Assembly: GCA_902762495.1 (NCBI GenBank)
Contig: CACWOL010000011.1
Span: 1 to 58,473 of the forward strand
Reading direction: 5' to 3'
Origin: an uncultured bacterium
GTDB lineage: Bacteria; Verrucomicrobiota; Lentisphaeria; Victivallales; UBA1829
Length of the DNA: 58,473 nucleotides
This document shows positions 38,176-46,855 of this stretch, one piece after another. The notes under the pieces were generated by a model, which saw nothing but the letters and a program-made list of their open reading frames with translations, searched no databases and was not told the origin of the DNA. The first letter of the stretch is position 1. Each line of letters begins with the position of its first letter. Both the position numbers and the translations under genes were made by a program.

Positions 38176-39915
38176 ATGAAAATGTCCCAGTTGTTCGGCA
38201 GCCGCCTGAAAGAGGATCCGGCGGACGCCACCACCTACAGCCACAAATTCCTGGTCCGCGGGGGCTATGTGCGGCCCGTTTCCGCCGGAATCTATTCCCT
38301 GCTGCCCGTCGGCAAACGCGTGATCGCGAAGATCGAGAACATCATCCGTCAGGAAATGGACCGCGTGGGCGGGCAGGAAGTCCTGATGCCGGTCGTTCTT
38401 CCGGCCGATCTCTGGGTCGAATCCGGCCGCTACCAGTCCGTCGGGGCCGAGCTGCTGCGGTTCAGCGACCGCAACAACAAGGCGATGGTGCTGGGCATGA
38501 CGCACGAGGAAGCCAGCTGCCAGATCGCCCGGACCGAGATCAACAGCTACAAGCAGCTGCCCGTGATGATCTATCAGATCCAGACCAAGTACCGCGACGA
38601 AGCGCGTCCGCGCGCCGGCTTGCTCCGTGTCCGCGAGTTCACGATGAAGGACGCGTACAGTTTCCACACCTCGCAGGAGGACCTGGACGCGTACTATCAG
38701 GAACTCCACGCCGCCTACGAACGCATCTTCCGCCGCGTTGGCATGAAACATGTCGTCTCCATCCTGTCCAACACCGGCATGATGGGCGGCAGCGTGTCGC
38801 ACGAGTTCATGCTCCTGGCGGACTGCGGCGAGGATAACATCTTCCTGTCGCCGGACGGCAAGAGCTACAAGGCGAACCGCGAGGTCGCGGTGTCCGGCCT
38901 GAAATTCGAGCGTACCGGTGAAGAGCTCCCGCTCGAAAAAGTCGCCACGCCGCATTCCAAGACAATTGAAGAGGTCGCAAACTTCCTGAACGTGACGCCC
39001 GCGCAGACCGGCAAGGCGGTGTTCTACAGCACCGAGGACGGCAAGGAGCTGATCTTCGTGCTCATCCGCGGCGATTTCGAGGTCAACGAGTGCAAGCTCA
39101 AAAACGTCCTCGGGCTCAACGCGATCAAGTTCGCCGACGACAACCTCATCCGCGCCTGCGGCGCAGTCCCCGGATACGCCTCCCCGGTCGGCATCGCCGA
39201 AGTGCCGGAGAAGGTCCGCCTGGTGATCGACCCGTCCGCGGCCGGGACCGTGAACCTGGTGGTCGGCGCGAACGAGGAAGGATTCCACTACAAGAACTTC
39301 AACTACGGGCGCGACATGACGGGCGGCCTGGTGGCCGACGTGGCGTGCGTCCGCGAGGGCGATCCCTGCCCCGTGACCGGCGAACCGCTCGTGTTCAAGC
39401 ATGGCATCGAGATCGGCAACATCTTCCAGCTCGGGCTGAAGTATTCGAAGTCGATGAAGGTGAACTACCTGGACAAGGACGGCAAGTCCAAGCCGATGTA
39501 CATGGGCTGCTACGGCATCGGCGTCGGCCGCACCATGGCGTCGGTCATCGAGGATAACCACGACGACTACGGCCCGATCTGGCCGATGTCCATCGCGCCG
39601 TACCATGTTCACATCGTGGCGCTCCAGCCGAACGGCACCGAGTCCGGCGAGAAGGCCGAAGCGCTGTACAAAGACCTCCAGGCGAAGGGCGTGGAAGTCC
39701 TGTACGACGACCGCGGCGAAAAGGCCGGATTCATGTTCAGCGACGCCGACCTCCTCGGCGTCCCGTTCCGCGTGATCATTTCCCCGAAGACGCTCGCGAA
39801 CGGCATGGTCGAATTCCGCACGCGCGCCTCCCGCGACTCCGAGATGATCCCGTTCGAACAGGCCGCCGATGTCCTGGCGCAGCGTGTCCGCGCCGAACTG
39901 GACCGCTACCTCTGA
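38176..39915 (+). CDS. proS: Prolyl-tRNA synthetase, bacterial type
   Basis: A 579-residue class II aminoacyl-tRNA synthetase. The N terminus MKMSQLFGSRLKEDPADA is typical. Motif 1 is around AGIYSLLPVGKRVIAKIE, motif 2 includes KYRDEARPRAGLLRVREFTMKD in part, and motif 3 is GIGVGRTMASVIED. The middle third (about residues 225-400) matches the editing-type insertion of bacterial ProRS. ATG 38176 follows GAGG; the frame continues upstream only through the promoter region. metG follows 22 bp downstream. Confidence 0.96.
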   Translation: MKMSQLFGSRLKEDPADATTYSHKFLVRGGYVRPVSAGIYSLLPVGKRVIAKIENIIRQEMDRVGGQEVLMPVVLPADLWVESGRYQSVGAELLRFSDRNNKAMVLGMTHEEASCQIARTEINSYKQLPVMIYQIQTKYRDEARPRAGLLRVREFTMKDAYSFHTSQEDLDAYYQELHAAYERIFRRVGMKHVVSILSNTGMMGGSVSHEFMLLADCGEDNIFLSPDGKSYKANREVAVSGLKFERTGEELPLEKVATPHSKTIEEVANFLNVTPAQTGKAVFYSTEDGKELIFVLIRGDFEVNECKLKNVLGLNAIKFADDNLIRACGAVPGYASPVGIAEVPEKVRLVIDPSAAGTVNLVVGANEEGFHYKNFNYGRDMTGGLVADVACVREGDPCPVTGEPLVFKHGIEIGNIFQLGLKYSKSMKVNYLDKDGKSKPMYMGCYGIGVGRTMASVIEDNHDDYGPIWPMSIAPYHVHIVALQPNGTESGEKAEALYKDLQAKGVEVLYDDRGEKAGFMFSDADLLGVPFRVIISPKTLANGMVEFRTRASRDSEMIPFEQAADVLAQRVRAELDRYL

Positions 39916-39937
39916 CGAATTGGAAAGGAACACGAAC

Positions 39938-41908
39938 ATGAGCAACAGCACATTTTATGTAACGACCCCGATCTACTACGTCAACGACAAGCCCCACATC
40001 GGGCACGCATACACGACCGTCCTCGCCGACGTCCTCGCGCGCTACCATCGCGCCGCGGGCGACGACGTCTGGTTCCTGACCGGCACCGACGAACACGGCC
40101 AGAAAGTCCAGAAGGCCGCCGAGAAAAACGGCATGACGCCGATCGAGCAGTGCAACAGCACCGTGGTCCGGTTCCAGGAGCTCTGGAAGCGCCTCGGCAT
40201 CACGAACGACGACTTCATCCGCACGACCGAGGAACGCCACTGGAAAATCGTCCAGGCCATCATGCAGGACCTCTACGACCGCGACCTCATCTACAAGGCC
40301 GAGTACAAAGGATACTACTGCGTCGCCTGCGAACGCTTCTTCACGGAGAAGGACCTGATCGACGGCAAGCTCTGCCCGGACTGCCAGCGCGAAGTCGACA
40401 CCATCGTCGAGAGCAACTATTTCTTCCGCATGAGCAGGTACCAGGACTGGCTCATCCAGTACATCACCGAACATCCCGACTTCATCCAGCCGGCGTTCCG
40501 CGCCAACGAGACGCTCGGATTCCTCCGCAAGCCGCTGGAAGACCTCTGCATCTCGCGTCCGAAGTCCCGCCTCTCCTGGGGCATCGAGCTGCCGTTCGAT
40601 AAGGATTATGTCTGCTATGTGTGGTTCGACGCGCTCATCAACTATATCTCGGCGATCGGTTACGGCGTGGACCAGGCGCGCTTCGAGCGCTACTGGACCA
40701 GCTGCATCCATCTGATCGGAAAAGACATCCTCACCACGCACAGCGTGTACTGGCCGACCATGCTCAAGGCGATCGGGCTCCCGATGCCGAAGACCATCTT
40801 CGCGCACGGCTGGTGGCTCACCGGCAGCCGCAAAATGAGCAAGTCGCTCGGCAACGTAGTGAACCCGATGGACATGGCCGACAAGTACGGCGTGGACGCG
40901 TTCCGCTACTTCCTGCTCGCCGCCATGACGCCCGGCAACGACGCGTCGTTCACCGAGGAGGACTTCCTCCAGCGGTTCAACACCGACCTCGCGAACGACC
41001 TCGGCAACCTGCTTTCGCGCGTGGTGAAGCTCTCCATCAAGAATTTCGGCGGCACGCTCCCCGCACCGCCTCCGCTCCAGCCGCTCGAACTGGAACTGCT
41101 TTCCAAGGCGGGACTGGCCGTGAAACAGCTTGAAAACGAGCTGAACGCCATGAAGCTCGACCGCGGGATCAACGCCGTCATGAACGTGGTCCGCGAGGCC
41201 AACAAGTTCCTGGAGCGCACCGCCCCGTGGACGCTTGCAAAGGAAGGCAAGACCGACCGCCTCGCGGCCGTGCTGTACACCGCGGCGCAGACGCTTGAGA
41301 TCGTGTCCGGCCTGCTCTTCCCGATCATGCCCGAAAAGATGACGCAGCTGCGCCGTTCGCTCGGTCTCTCAGAAGAAGAGATCGTGAAGACCGATTTCCA
41401 GTCGCTCAGCGAGTTCGCCGATCCCAGTGCAAACACGAAGCGTACCATGGTCGACATGCCCCCGCTCTTCCCGCGCATCGTGGTCGAGAAGGCCGAAGAG
41501 GCCGCTCCCGCGAAGCCGGAAAAACAGAAAAAGCAGGAGATCAAGGCCCCGAAGGCCAAGGCCGTCGTGGTGCCGGAAGGCATGGTCACGATCGAACAGT
41601 TCTTCAAGACGCAGCTCCGCACCGCGAAGGTGCTGGAGGCCGAACGCATCGAAGGCAAGACGCGGTTGCTCCACCTGAAGGTCGACCTCGGAAACGGCGA
41701 TGTGCGTTCGCTGGTCGCTGGCATCGCCCAGCAGTACGCGCCGGAGGACGTGATCGGCAAGACCATCATCGTGGTCGCCAACCTCATGCCCGCGAAGATC
41801 GCAGGATTCGAGTCCTGCGGCATGCTCCTCGCGGCCAAGAACGAAACCGGTCTGAAGCTCGTGACCGTGGACGGCGGCGATGCCGAGCCCGGCCTCCCGG
41901 TCGGCTAA
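39938..41908 (+). CDS. metG: Methionyl-tRNA synthetase with C-terminal OB domain
   Basis: A 656-residue class I synthetase. HIGH-type motif is PHIGHAYTT, a four-Cys zinc knuckle is in CVACERF ... CPDCQRE (residues about 127-150), and KMSKS is in RKMSKSLGN. After the anticodon domain comes a Lys/Ala/Pro/Glu-rich linker (about 520-555) and then an EMAPII-like tRNA-binding OB domain (VTIEQFFKTQLRTAKVLEAE ...) to the end. GGAAAGGA precedes ATG 39938. A GGGAGGC hairpin starts immediately after the stop. Confidence 0.96.
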   Translation: MSNSTFYVTTPIYYVNDKPHIGHAYTTVLADVLARYHRAAGDDVWFLTGTDEHGQKVQKAAEKNGMTPIEQCNSTVVRFQELWKRLGITNDDFIRTTEERHWKIVQAIMQDLYDRDLIYKAEYKGYYCVACERFFTEKDLIDGKLCPDCQREVDTIVESNYFFRMSRYQDWLIQYITEHPDFIQPAFRANETLGFLRKPLEDLCISRPKSRLSWGIELPFDKDYVCYVWFDALINYISAIGYGVDQARFERYWTSCIHLIGKDILTTHSVYWPTMLKAIGLPMPKTIFAHGWWLTGSRKMSKSLGNVVNPMDMADKYGVDAFRYFLLAAMTPGNDASFTEEDFLQRFNTDLANDLGNLLSRVVKLSIKNFGGTLPAPPPLQPLELELLSKAGLAVKQLENELNAMKLDRGINAVMNVVREANKFLERTAPWTLAKEGKTDRLAAVLYTAAQTLEIVSGLLFPIMPEKMTQLRRSLGLSEEEIVKTDFQSLSEFADPSANTKRTMVDMPPLFPRIVVEKAEEAAPAKPEKQKKQEIKAPKAKAVVVPEGMVTIEQFFKTQLRTAKVLEAERIEGKTRLLHLKVDLGNGDVRSLVAGIAQQYAPEDVIGKTIIVVANLMPAKIAGFESCGMLLAAKNETGLKLVTVDGGDAEPGLPVG

Positions 41909-41938
41909 GGGAGGCGGAGCCTCCACTGCGGTAGTGCT
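41909..41938 (+). repeat. Post-stop hairpin element, copy 1
   Basis: GGAGGC-GGA-GCCTCC hairpin (41910..41924) begins right after the metG stop. The adjoining ACTGCGGTAGTGCT resembles the sequence next to copy 2 at 53.17 kb, and a second imperfect hairpin follows in both. Confidence 0.75.
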
Positions 41939-41986
41939 CTCAGCTTCGCTTGAGCGCGAGACAGTTGTTCAAAACAAAAAGTGTGC

Positions 41987-42020
41987 GGCGGTATCCACAA
42001 CTCGGATGCCGCCGATTTTT
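41987..42020 (+). terminator. Terminator of proS-metG
   Basis: Stem GGCGGTATCC (41987..41996) with GGATGCCGCC (42004..42013), containing one mismatch, followed by GATTTTT. Confidence 0.8.
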
Positions 42021-42040
42021 CATGTCTGGATTCAGGGTAC

Positions 42041-42073
42041 AAAAAAGCCGCCGTTTTTGAGGTGGCGGCCTTA
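42041..42073 (-). terminator. Terminator of the rpmH-khpB cluster
   Basis: On the minus strand GGCCGCC and GGCGGCT form a stem followed by TTTTTT. It lies about 30 bp after the khpB stop and opposite the metG terminator. Confidence 0.8.
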
Positions 42074-42099
42074 AAATCAAATGATCGCTTCGGAAACGG

Positions 42100-42924
42100 T
42101 CAGGCGTTGACTTCTTCCTTCAGCGCGATGACGACGGAGCGCTTTTCGCCGTCGCCGATGCTGTTGGTGGTCAGCGCCGTGTCGCCTTCCAGCGTGATGT
42201 GGACGATCCTGCGGTCATGGGAGTTCATCGGGGGCAGGGTCTTCGGGGCGCCCCACTGGTGGACTTCCTTGGCGGCGTCAAGCGCCTGCTGGCGGAGGAC
42301 TTCGTCGCGGGAGAACGACGAGCCGCGGCGGCCTTCGAAACGGTCGCGGTCTCTGCGTTCGCCGCGGAACTCCCTGCGGGGACGTTCGCCGCGTTCGGAG
42401 CGTTCGCCGCGTTCGACACGGTCGGTGCGTTCGGAACGGCGTTCGGAGCGGCGTTCGCGGGGGCCTTCCATATCGATATAGAGTTTCGGGAACTCCGAAT
42501 CGGTCTTCTGCATGATGCGGTTCACGATGAGCTGGAGGTTTTCCAGCGTCTTGCCGTGGTGTCCGATCACGCGGCCGGGTTCCTCGGTGGAGACGTAGAG
42601 GTTCACGGAGCGGGGTTTGTTTTCCACGCGGATATTGGCGTCGATGCCGAGGAAATCGAACATGTGGGCAAGGACGTTTCTGGCTTCCTCCATGGATTCC
42701 TGCGAGGCGGGCTTGACCGGCGGGGGCGTCCTGCGGGGACGTTCGCCGCGGGGTTCGGAGTCCTTGATCTCATCGAATCCGCCGTTGTTCGTTTCGGCGG
42801 AGGCGTTGTCCATGGGGACGGCCTTGATCTCATCGGTCGTTACGGTTTCTGCTGCGGCTTCTGCTGCCGCTCCTGCGTTTTCCATGGCCTGGGTGTCGGC
42901 CGCGGCGTTTTCTTCGAGTTCCAT
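42100..42924 (-). CDS. khpB: KhpB/Jag-type RNA-binding protein (KH and R3H domains)
   Basis: A 274-residue RNA-binding protein. Residues 1-80 are acidic, Ala-rich and probably disordered. A KH domain follows with GRVIGHHGKTLENLQ near residue 118. Residues about 150-195 form an Arg/Glu insert made of RSER and RGER units. The C-terminal R3H domain has the helix EVLRQQALDAAKEV and ends NSIGDGEKRSVVI. Jag/KhpB proteins bind sRNAs and mRNAs with KhpA. The gene lies 24 bp after yidC, its usual place. The Arg/Glu insert between KH and R3H is unusual. Confidence 0.88.
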   Translation of the reverse strand: MELEENAAADTQAMENAGAAAEAAAETVTTDEIKAVPMDNASAETNNGGFDEIKDSEPRGERPRRTPPPVKPASQESMEEARNVLAHMFDFLGIDANIRVENKPRSVNLYVSTEEPGRVIGHHGKTLENLQLIVNRIMQKTDSEFPKLYIDMEGPRERRSERRSERTDRVERGERSERGERPRREFRGERRDRDRFEGRRGSSFSRDEVLRQQALDAAKEVHQWGAPKTLPPMNSHDRRIVHITLEGDTALTTNSIGDGEKRSVVIALKEEVNA

Positions 42925-42948
42925 TGAATTCTCCGGGGTTGGGGCGGT

Positions 42949-44775
42949 TTATGCCTTCTGCGGTTTACTGGTCTGACGCGCTTCGTCCCGCTTTGCGGCG
43001 ATTTGCCCGTATTTCATTTGAAGGATGCTGAATATCTGACTGACCGTCCAGTAAAGCGTCAGGCCGGACGGGAGATTGTAGAACATGAACAGCATGACGA
43101 TGGGCATGAGCATCATCATCTTCTGCTGCGTGGAGTCGGCGGCGGAAGGCGTCATCTTCTGCTGCACGATCATGAGGACCGTCATGGCGATCACGAGCGG
43201 ATGGAATCCGACCTGGCCGATGAAGGGCAGGGAGAAGGGAAGCGTCGGGCCGACGAGGTCGGGCCGCGAGAGGTCGGTACACCAGAGGAACGGCACGTTG
43301 CGGAGTTCAACAGCGGAATCCAACGCGGAGTAGAGCGCGATGAAGACGGGGATCTGAAGCAGGATGGGGAGGCAGCCGCCGACGGGGTTGACCTTCTCGA
43401 CGCGGTAGAGCTCCATCATCTTCTGGTTGAGCTCGGCTTTCTTGCGCGCGGTGTCGTCCGGGGTGTCCATCGGGGCCTCTTTGTACTTCTCCTGGAGCTC
43501 CTTGATCTTCGGCTGGAGCTTCTGCATGCGGCGCATGGAGCTGTTGGCCTTCTGCGTGACCGGCCAGAAGAGGATGCGGACGATGAGCGTGAGGAGAATG
43601 ATCGCGACGCCGTAGGAGCCGCAGAGGCTCTTCAGCCAGTTCAGGAGCATGACCATGGGACGCGCGATGAATTCGAACCAGGAGTAATAGGAAATGTGCA
43701 TCACGCCCATAACGGAGGAACCGAGCGCGCGGATTCGCGCCATTTCCTTCGGGCCGCAGTAGGTCTTCAGAGTGAATTCCACGGGCACACCCGGCGCGAA
43801 CGTGACTGTGCCGAAATTCCCGGTCATGGACGGAACGGCGTAGAGGTCCTTTTCATTGCTGCTGCCGGCGGGCATCCGCCAGATGCGGTCGCCGTTCGAA
43901 GAGGCAAACGGCATGGCTTCGTCGGCGAAAAGCAGCGAGGCGAAATATTTGTTGGAGGAGCCGATCCAGGCGACGGGTTCGGTGCAGGTGGTCTTGCGTT
44001 CGAATTTCTCGTCGGACTTGACCTGCGGATCGGCGGAATCGCACATGCCGCTGCCGACCTTGCAGAAGTCCACGTTCATGCGTTCGCTGTAAATCTTGTC
44101 TCCGGTGAGGTCCTTGACTTGCGGCAGACCGGCGAGCCGGACGCCGAGGTCATGGACCGTGATCGGTTCGGAACACATATTGGTCCAGACATACTTGCAC
44201 TCGACCATGTAATTGTCTTCCGGCAGGGTGAACTCCTGGGCGAGCTGAAGGCCGTTGGAGAACATGCGGACGATTTTGGCCGAAGGCTTGCCGCTCATCG
44301 AGTCCGCCAGTGATACCAAAACGAGCGCAGGAGAGGATTTGAGCTCAAATGTATGGAACGCGCCTTCGCGGAAAAGCTCGATGGCCTCGCCCGTTTCCTT
44401 CAGTGTGTAGCGCGGATCCAGCAGCTTGGCGCTGATGATGGAACCGGAAAGATCGTCGATCGTGACGCTGAACAGTTTGTTTTCCAGCACGGAATACGAT
44501 TCCGGAATTTTGGGAATCTCTTCCAACGCTTTTTCAGCCGGACTGTCCGTAACATTTCCCGCGTCCGCGATGGCCGTCTGACCGGAGGCCGAGGCGGCGC
44601 CCGCATTCGCGTCTGTCTGCCGGGCCGGAGCGTTCTGCTGCGTGGCCTCCAGCATTTTCTGGTATTCCTCGGCGCGTTTCGCCTGGTATTTCGGCATGTA
44701 AAGCAGCCAGCCGCCCATGAGCAGGCAGCCGACTAATACGATGAGGACAGTGTCTTTGTCAAATTTGAAGTTCAC
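42949..44775 (-). CDS. yidC: Membrane protein insertase YidC
   Basis: A 608-residue Oxa1-family insertase of the Gram-negative type. One N-terminal helix (VLIVLVGCLLMGGWLLYM) precedes a large periplasmic domain (about 60-360), then a five-helix core. Core features are YGVAIILLTLIVRILFWPVT, the cytoplasmic coiled region MRRMQKLQPKIKELQEKY and NPVGGCLPILLQIPVFIALY. It inserts proteins alone or with SecYEG. It lies in the conserved rpmH-rnpA-yidD-yidC-khpB order. Confidence 0.97.
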   Translation of the reverse strand: MNFKFDKDTVLIVLVGCLLMGGWLLYMPKYQAKRAEEYQKMLEATQQNAPARQTDANAGAASASGQTAIADAGNVTDSPAEKALEEIPKIPESYSVLENKLFSVTIDDLSGSIISAKLLDPRYTLKETGEAIELFREGAFHTFELKSSPALVLVSLADSMSGKPSAKIVRMFSNGLQLAQEFTLPEDNYMVECKYVWTNMCSEPITVHDLGVRLAGLPQVKDLTGDKIYSERMNVDFCKVGSGMCDSADPQVKSDEKFERKTTCTEPVAWIGSSNKYFASLLFADEAMPFASSNGDRIWRMPAGSSNEKDLYAVPSMTGNFGTVTFAPGVPVEFTLKTYCGPKEMARIRALGSSVMGVMHISYYSWFEFIARPMVMLLNWLKSLCGSYGVAIILLTLIVRILFWPVTQKANSSMRRMQKLQPKIKELQEKYKEAPMDTPDDTARKKAELNQKMMELYRVEKVNPVGGCLPILLQIPVFIALYSALDSAVELRNVPFLWCTDLSRPDLVGPTLPFSLPFIGQVGFHPLVIAMTVLMIVQQKMTPSAADSTQQKMMMLMPIVMLFMFYNLPSGLTLYWTVSQIFSILQMKYGQIAAKRDEARQTSKPQKA

Positions 44776-44778
44776 TCG

Positions 44779-44997
44779 TTATTCCTTCCCGGAATGTTTC
44801 GGGGGGACGGGGTCGTAACCGCCCCGGCACCAGGGATTGCATCTGAGGATCCGCCAGGAGGTCAGCGCCAGACCGCGGAGAATTCCATGGATGCGGACGG
44901 CTTCGATCGCATACTGGGAGCAGGTCGGCGTGAAACGGCAGCACGGGGGAAACAGCGGGGAGATCCAGCGGCGGTACAGACGGAAGGGGAGAATCAC
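44779..44997 (-). CDS. yidD: Membrane protein insertion efficiency factor YidD
   Basis: A 72-residue peripheral membrane protein thought to aid YidC. Conserved features are [31 protein letters not shown] and [14 protein letters not shown]. The start is GTG 44997, which overlaps the rnpA stop in the sequence GTGA; this gives the family's usual length. The frame is open upstream in rnpA but shows no YidD similarity there. yidC starts 3 bp after the stop. Confidence 0.9.
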   Translation of the reverse strand: MILPFRLYRRWISPLFPPCCRFTPTCSQYAIEAVRIHGILRGLALTSWRILRCNPWCRGGYDPVPPKHSGKE

Positions 44998-45398
44998 GAG
45001 TTCGCGGATTGGATGTCCGCTGTTTGTTTTTCCCGGGTCAGTCCGGCTTTTTTCAGCGTCCGGAGCAGATGCTCCTGCACTTCCTGCTGTTTTGCGCCGA
45101 ACATGGCGCGGCGAGGGATGACCAGGATGCTGCATGGCAGGATAATCTCCTTGCACAGCCGGAAGGTTTCCGTGATCAGGCGTCTCGCACGGTTCCGCAC
45201 GACGGCCGAATGATGCAGTTTGCGGCTGCAGATGATGCCGTACCGGGTCGTCTGAACCGGATCGTCCGGAACCGCCGCCCGCACCAGGACCGTAAAGAAC
45301 GGATCCCGGCAGGCTTTCCCGTGTTCCTTGAGCGCTTCGAAGTCCTTTCGGGTGCGGAGCTTTTCCTGCTTCCTCAGGCTGCTGCGCCCAATTTCCAC
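44994..45398 (-). CDS. rnpA: Ribonuclease P protein component
   Basis: A 134-residue basic protein that binds the catalytic RNase P RNA for tRNA 5' maturation. The signature [13 protein letters not shown] (RNR motif) lies near residue 75, and the N terminus [16 protein letters not shown] is typical. Translationally coupled to yidD by a GTGA overlap. It lies 14 bp after rpmH. Confidence 0.94.
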   Translation of the reverse strand: MEIGRSSLRKQEKLRTRKDFEALKEHGKACRDPFFTVLVRAAVPDDPVQTTRYGIICSRKLHHSAVVRNRARRLITETFRLCKEIILPCSILVIPRRAMFGAKQQEVQEHLLRTLKKAGLTREKQTADIQSANS

Positions 45399-45412
45399 GG
45401 CGTGTTCCTTTC

Positions 45413-45550
45413 TCAGATGACGGTCAGGCGTTTACGCCCTTTCGTTCTTCTTCTGGCAAGGACCTGGCGGCCGCCCTTGGTGGCCATTCTGGCACGGAAT
45501 CCATATTTGCGGGCGCGTTTGATGACGGAGGGCTGATACGTTCTTTTCAT
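45413..45550 (-). CDS. rpmH: Large ribosomal subunit protein L34
   Basis: A 45-residue, very basic protein starting [20 protein letters not shown] and ending with [13 protein letters not shown], the standard L34 pattern and length. It is first in the rpmH-rnpA-yidD-yidC-khpB cluster, with a promoter at 45657..45685 that leaves a leader of about 100 nt. Confidence 0.97.
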   Translation of the reverse strand: MKRTYQPSVIKRARKYGFRARMATKGGRQVLARRRTKGRKRLTVI

Positions 45551-45656
45551 AGTTTCACCTTGTTCCCGGAGCTGCAAAAGGCGCTCCGGCTGTTCCTCTT
45601 TGAGGGGGTTGCAGCTTGTTGTTTTTCGTTCGTTTTGTATATGGTGTAATCCATCT

Positions 45657-45685
45657 AATATAGCATGCTTTCGGCGTTATTTCAA
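45657..45685 (-). promoter_or_regulatory. Promoter of rpmH operon
   Basis: Read on the minus strand: -35 TTGAAA (45685..45680), a 17-bp spacer and -10 TATATT (45662..45657). Confidence 0.8.
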
Positions 45686-45740
45686 CCCGGATACGTCCTT
45701 TTTTGGTTTTTTTTCCGATTTCTTTCCTTTTTTGTGTTAT

Positions 45741-45774
45741 TTGCATTTGTTTTAGAAAAAAAATATGCTATAGT
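45741..45774 (+). promoter_or_regulatory. Promoter of the lipoprotein gene
   Basis: Two overlapping solutions exist: TTGCAT (45741..45746), 17 bp, TATGCT (45764..45769), or TTGTTT (45747..45752), 16 bp, TATAGT (45769..45774). Confidence 0.55.
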
Positions 45775-45894
45775 ATGTTTTCAGGACTGCCGGCGGGTGT
45801 CATGCCGGTGGATTCCCCCTCATCTACGCACGACCTACACATCAACTATATCAACCAAAAAGGAACGCTTTACGGCGTTCCGGAGAGTTCAAGT

Positions 45895-46524
45895 ATGAAA
45901 CACTTGTTCCTTCTTTTCGCGGCGGCCGCGGCTCTCATCTGCACGGCCTGCTCCACCCCGACCGTCACCAATACCGCGCGCAACTCCGTGGAAGAAATGT
46001 TGCTGAGCGCGGTCGTGGAACGCGGCATTTCCTCCATCGACTTCGAAGCATATGCGGGCAAGAAAGTCTTCATGGACTACTCGAATCTGGCTCCTCAGGT
46101 CGATAAGGAATTCCTCATGGCCTACATCGAGCTGCATCTAGCGCGCTTCGGCGCCATCGTGGCGAAGGATGCCGCGGATGCCGACTACATCTTCAAGGCC
46201 ACCAGCAGCGTGCTTGCCACCGATATGGACAAGTTCCTGCTCGGCATCCCGTCCCTCCCGATCCCGATCCCCTGGGCCAACCTCTCCATCGTGATCCCCG
46301 AAATCCCGATCATCATGCGTCTCCAGCGCACTGCCTGGGGCCGTTTCTTCTTCAACATCGTCGACGCCAAGACCAACGAGCCTGTCCAGATCGTCGATGG
46401 TGCGAAGTCGGAGGCCGCTTTCAACAACTGGGTCGTCTGCTTCATCCCGTTCAAGACGCACAGACTCCCGATTGGCGACGACAATCCCGGAAAGCTCCAT
46501 TTCATCTGGTTCTGGGAAGACTGA
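45895..46524 (+). CDS. Predicted lipoprotein of unknown function
   Basis: A 209-residue protein. The N terminus MKHLFLLFAAAAALICTAC is a lipoprotein signal with the Cys at residue 19. The mature part begins with a TNTARNSVEEMLLS segment, then alpha/beta sequence (SSIDFEAYAGKKVFMDYSNL) and a Pro/Ile-rich stretch GIPSLPIPIPWANLSIVIP. I do not recognise the family with certainty. ATG 45895 is chosen because GGAG lies upstream and the lipoprotein signal starts there. It is monocistronic, between its own promoter and terminator. Confidence 0.8.
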   Translation: MKHLFLLFAAAAALICTACSTPTVTNTARNSVEEMLLSAVVERGISSIDFEAYAGKKVFMDYSNLAPQVDKEFLMAYIELHLARFGAIVAKDAADADYIFKATSSVLATDMDKFLLGIPSLPIPIPWANLSIVIPEIPIIMRLQRTAWGRFFFNIVDAKTNEPVQIVDGAKSEAAFNNWVVCFIPFKTHRLPIGDDNPGKLHFIWFWED

Positions 46525-46855
46525 TCCTCTCCTGCTTTGATTTGATCTACGGCGTCCGGCTCCATGCGGGTCGGACGTCCTTTTTTATAACAGCTTTGAA
46601 ATCAAGCAGAGGACAACATATAAAAAGACGTGTGAATATGATATATTTTGCTCAAAGATTAATCGTTAAAACATCAAGCGAAAAAGAAGTTTAAAAAAAA
46701 TACTATCCGAATACACTATCGAGCAGCTTTTGAACGTTATATGTTATGCATGGCCGTGTTTTTGGTCAGGCGATCCGGGTTTCCGTGCAAGTCTTCCGGG
46801 GAATCCGTATCTTCAGAACCATCGAAGACACACTCGCTGCCAGAAAGTCAAAGCC
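46525..46855. other. Intergenic region upstream of the glycosyltransferase gene
   Basis: It contains the terminator of the lipoprotein gene and an AT-rich stretch with TATATT at 46642..46647 that could be a -10 box, though no good -35 precedes it. The 200 bp before the glycosyltransferase start hold nothing recognisable. Confidence 0.5.
46551..46586 (+). terminator. Terminator of the lipoprotein gene
   Basis: GGCGTCCG pairs with CGGACGTCC (one bulge) and is followed by TTTTTT. Confidence 0.75.

Larger units (their letters stand above)
45551..45894. other. Divergent promoter region, rpmH and lipoprotein gene
   Basis: It holds the rpmH leader and promoter, then the divergent promoter of the lipoprotein gene with a leader of about 115 nt. 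A frame open through this leader is not convincing as coding. No DnaA boxes or dnaA are seen. Confidence 0.6.
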
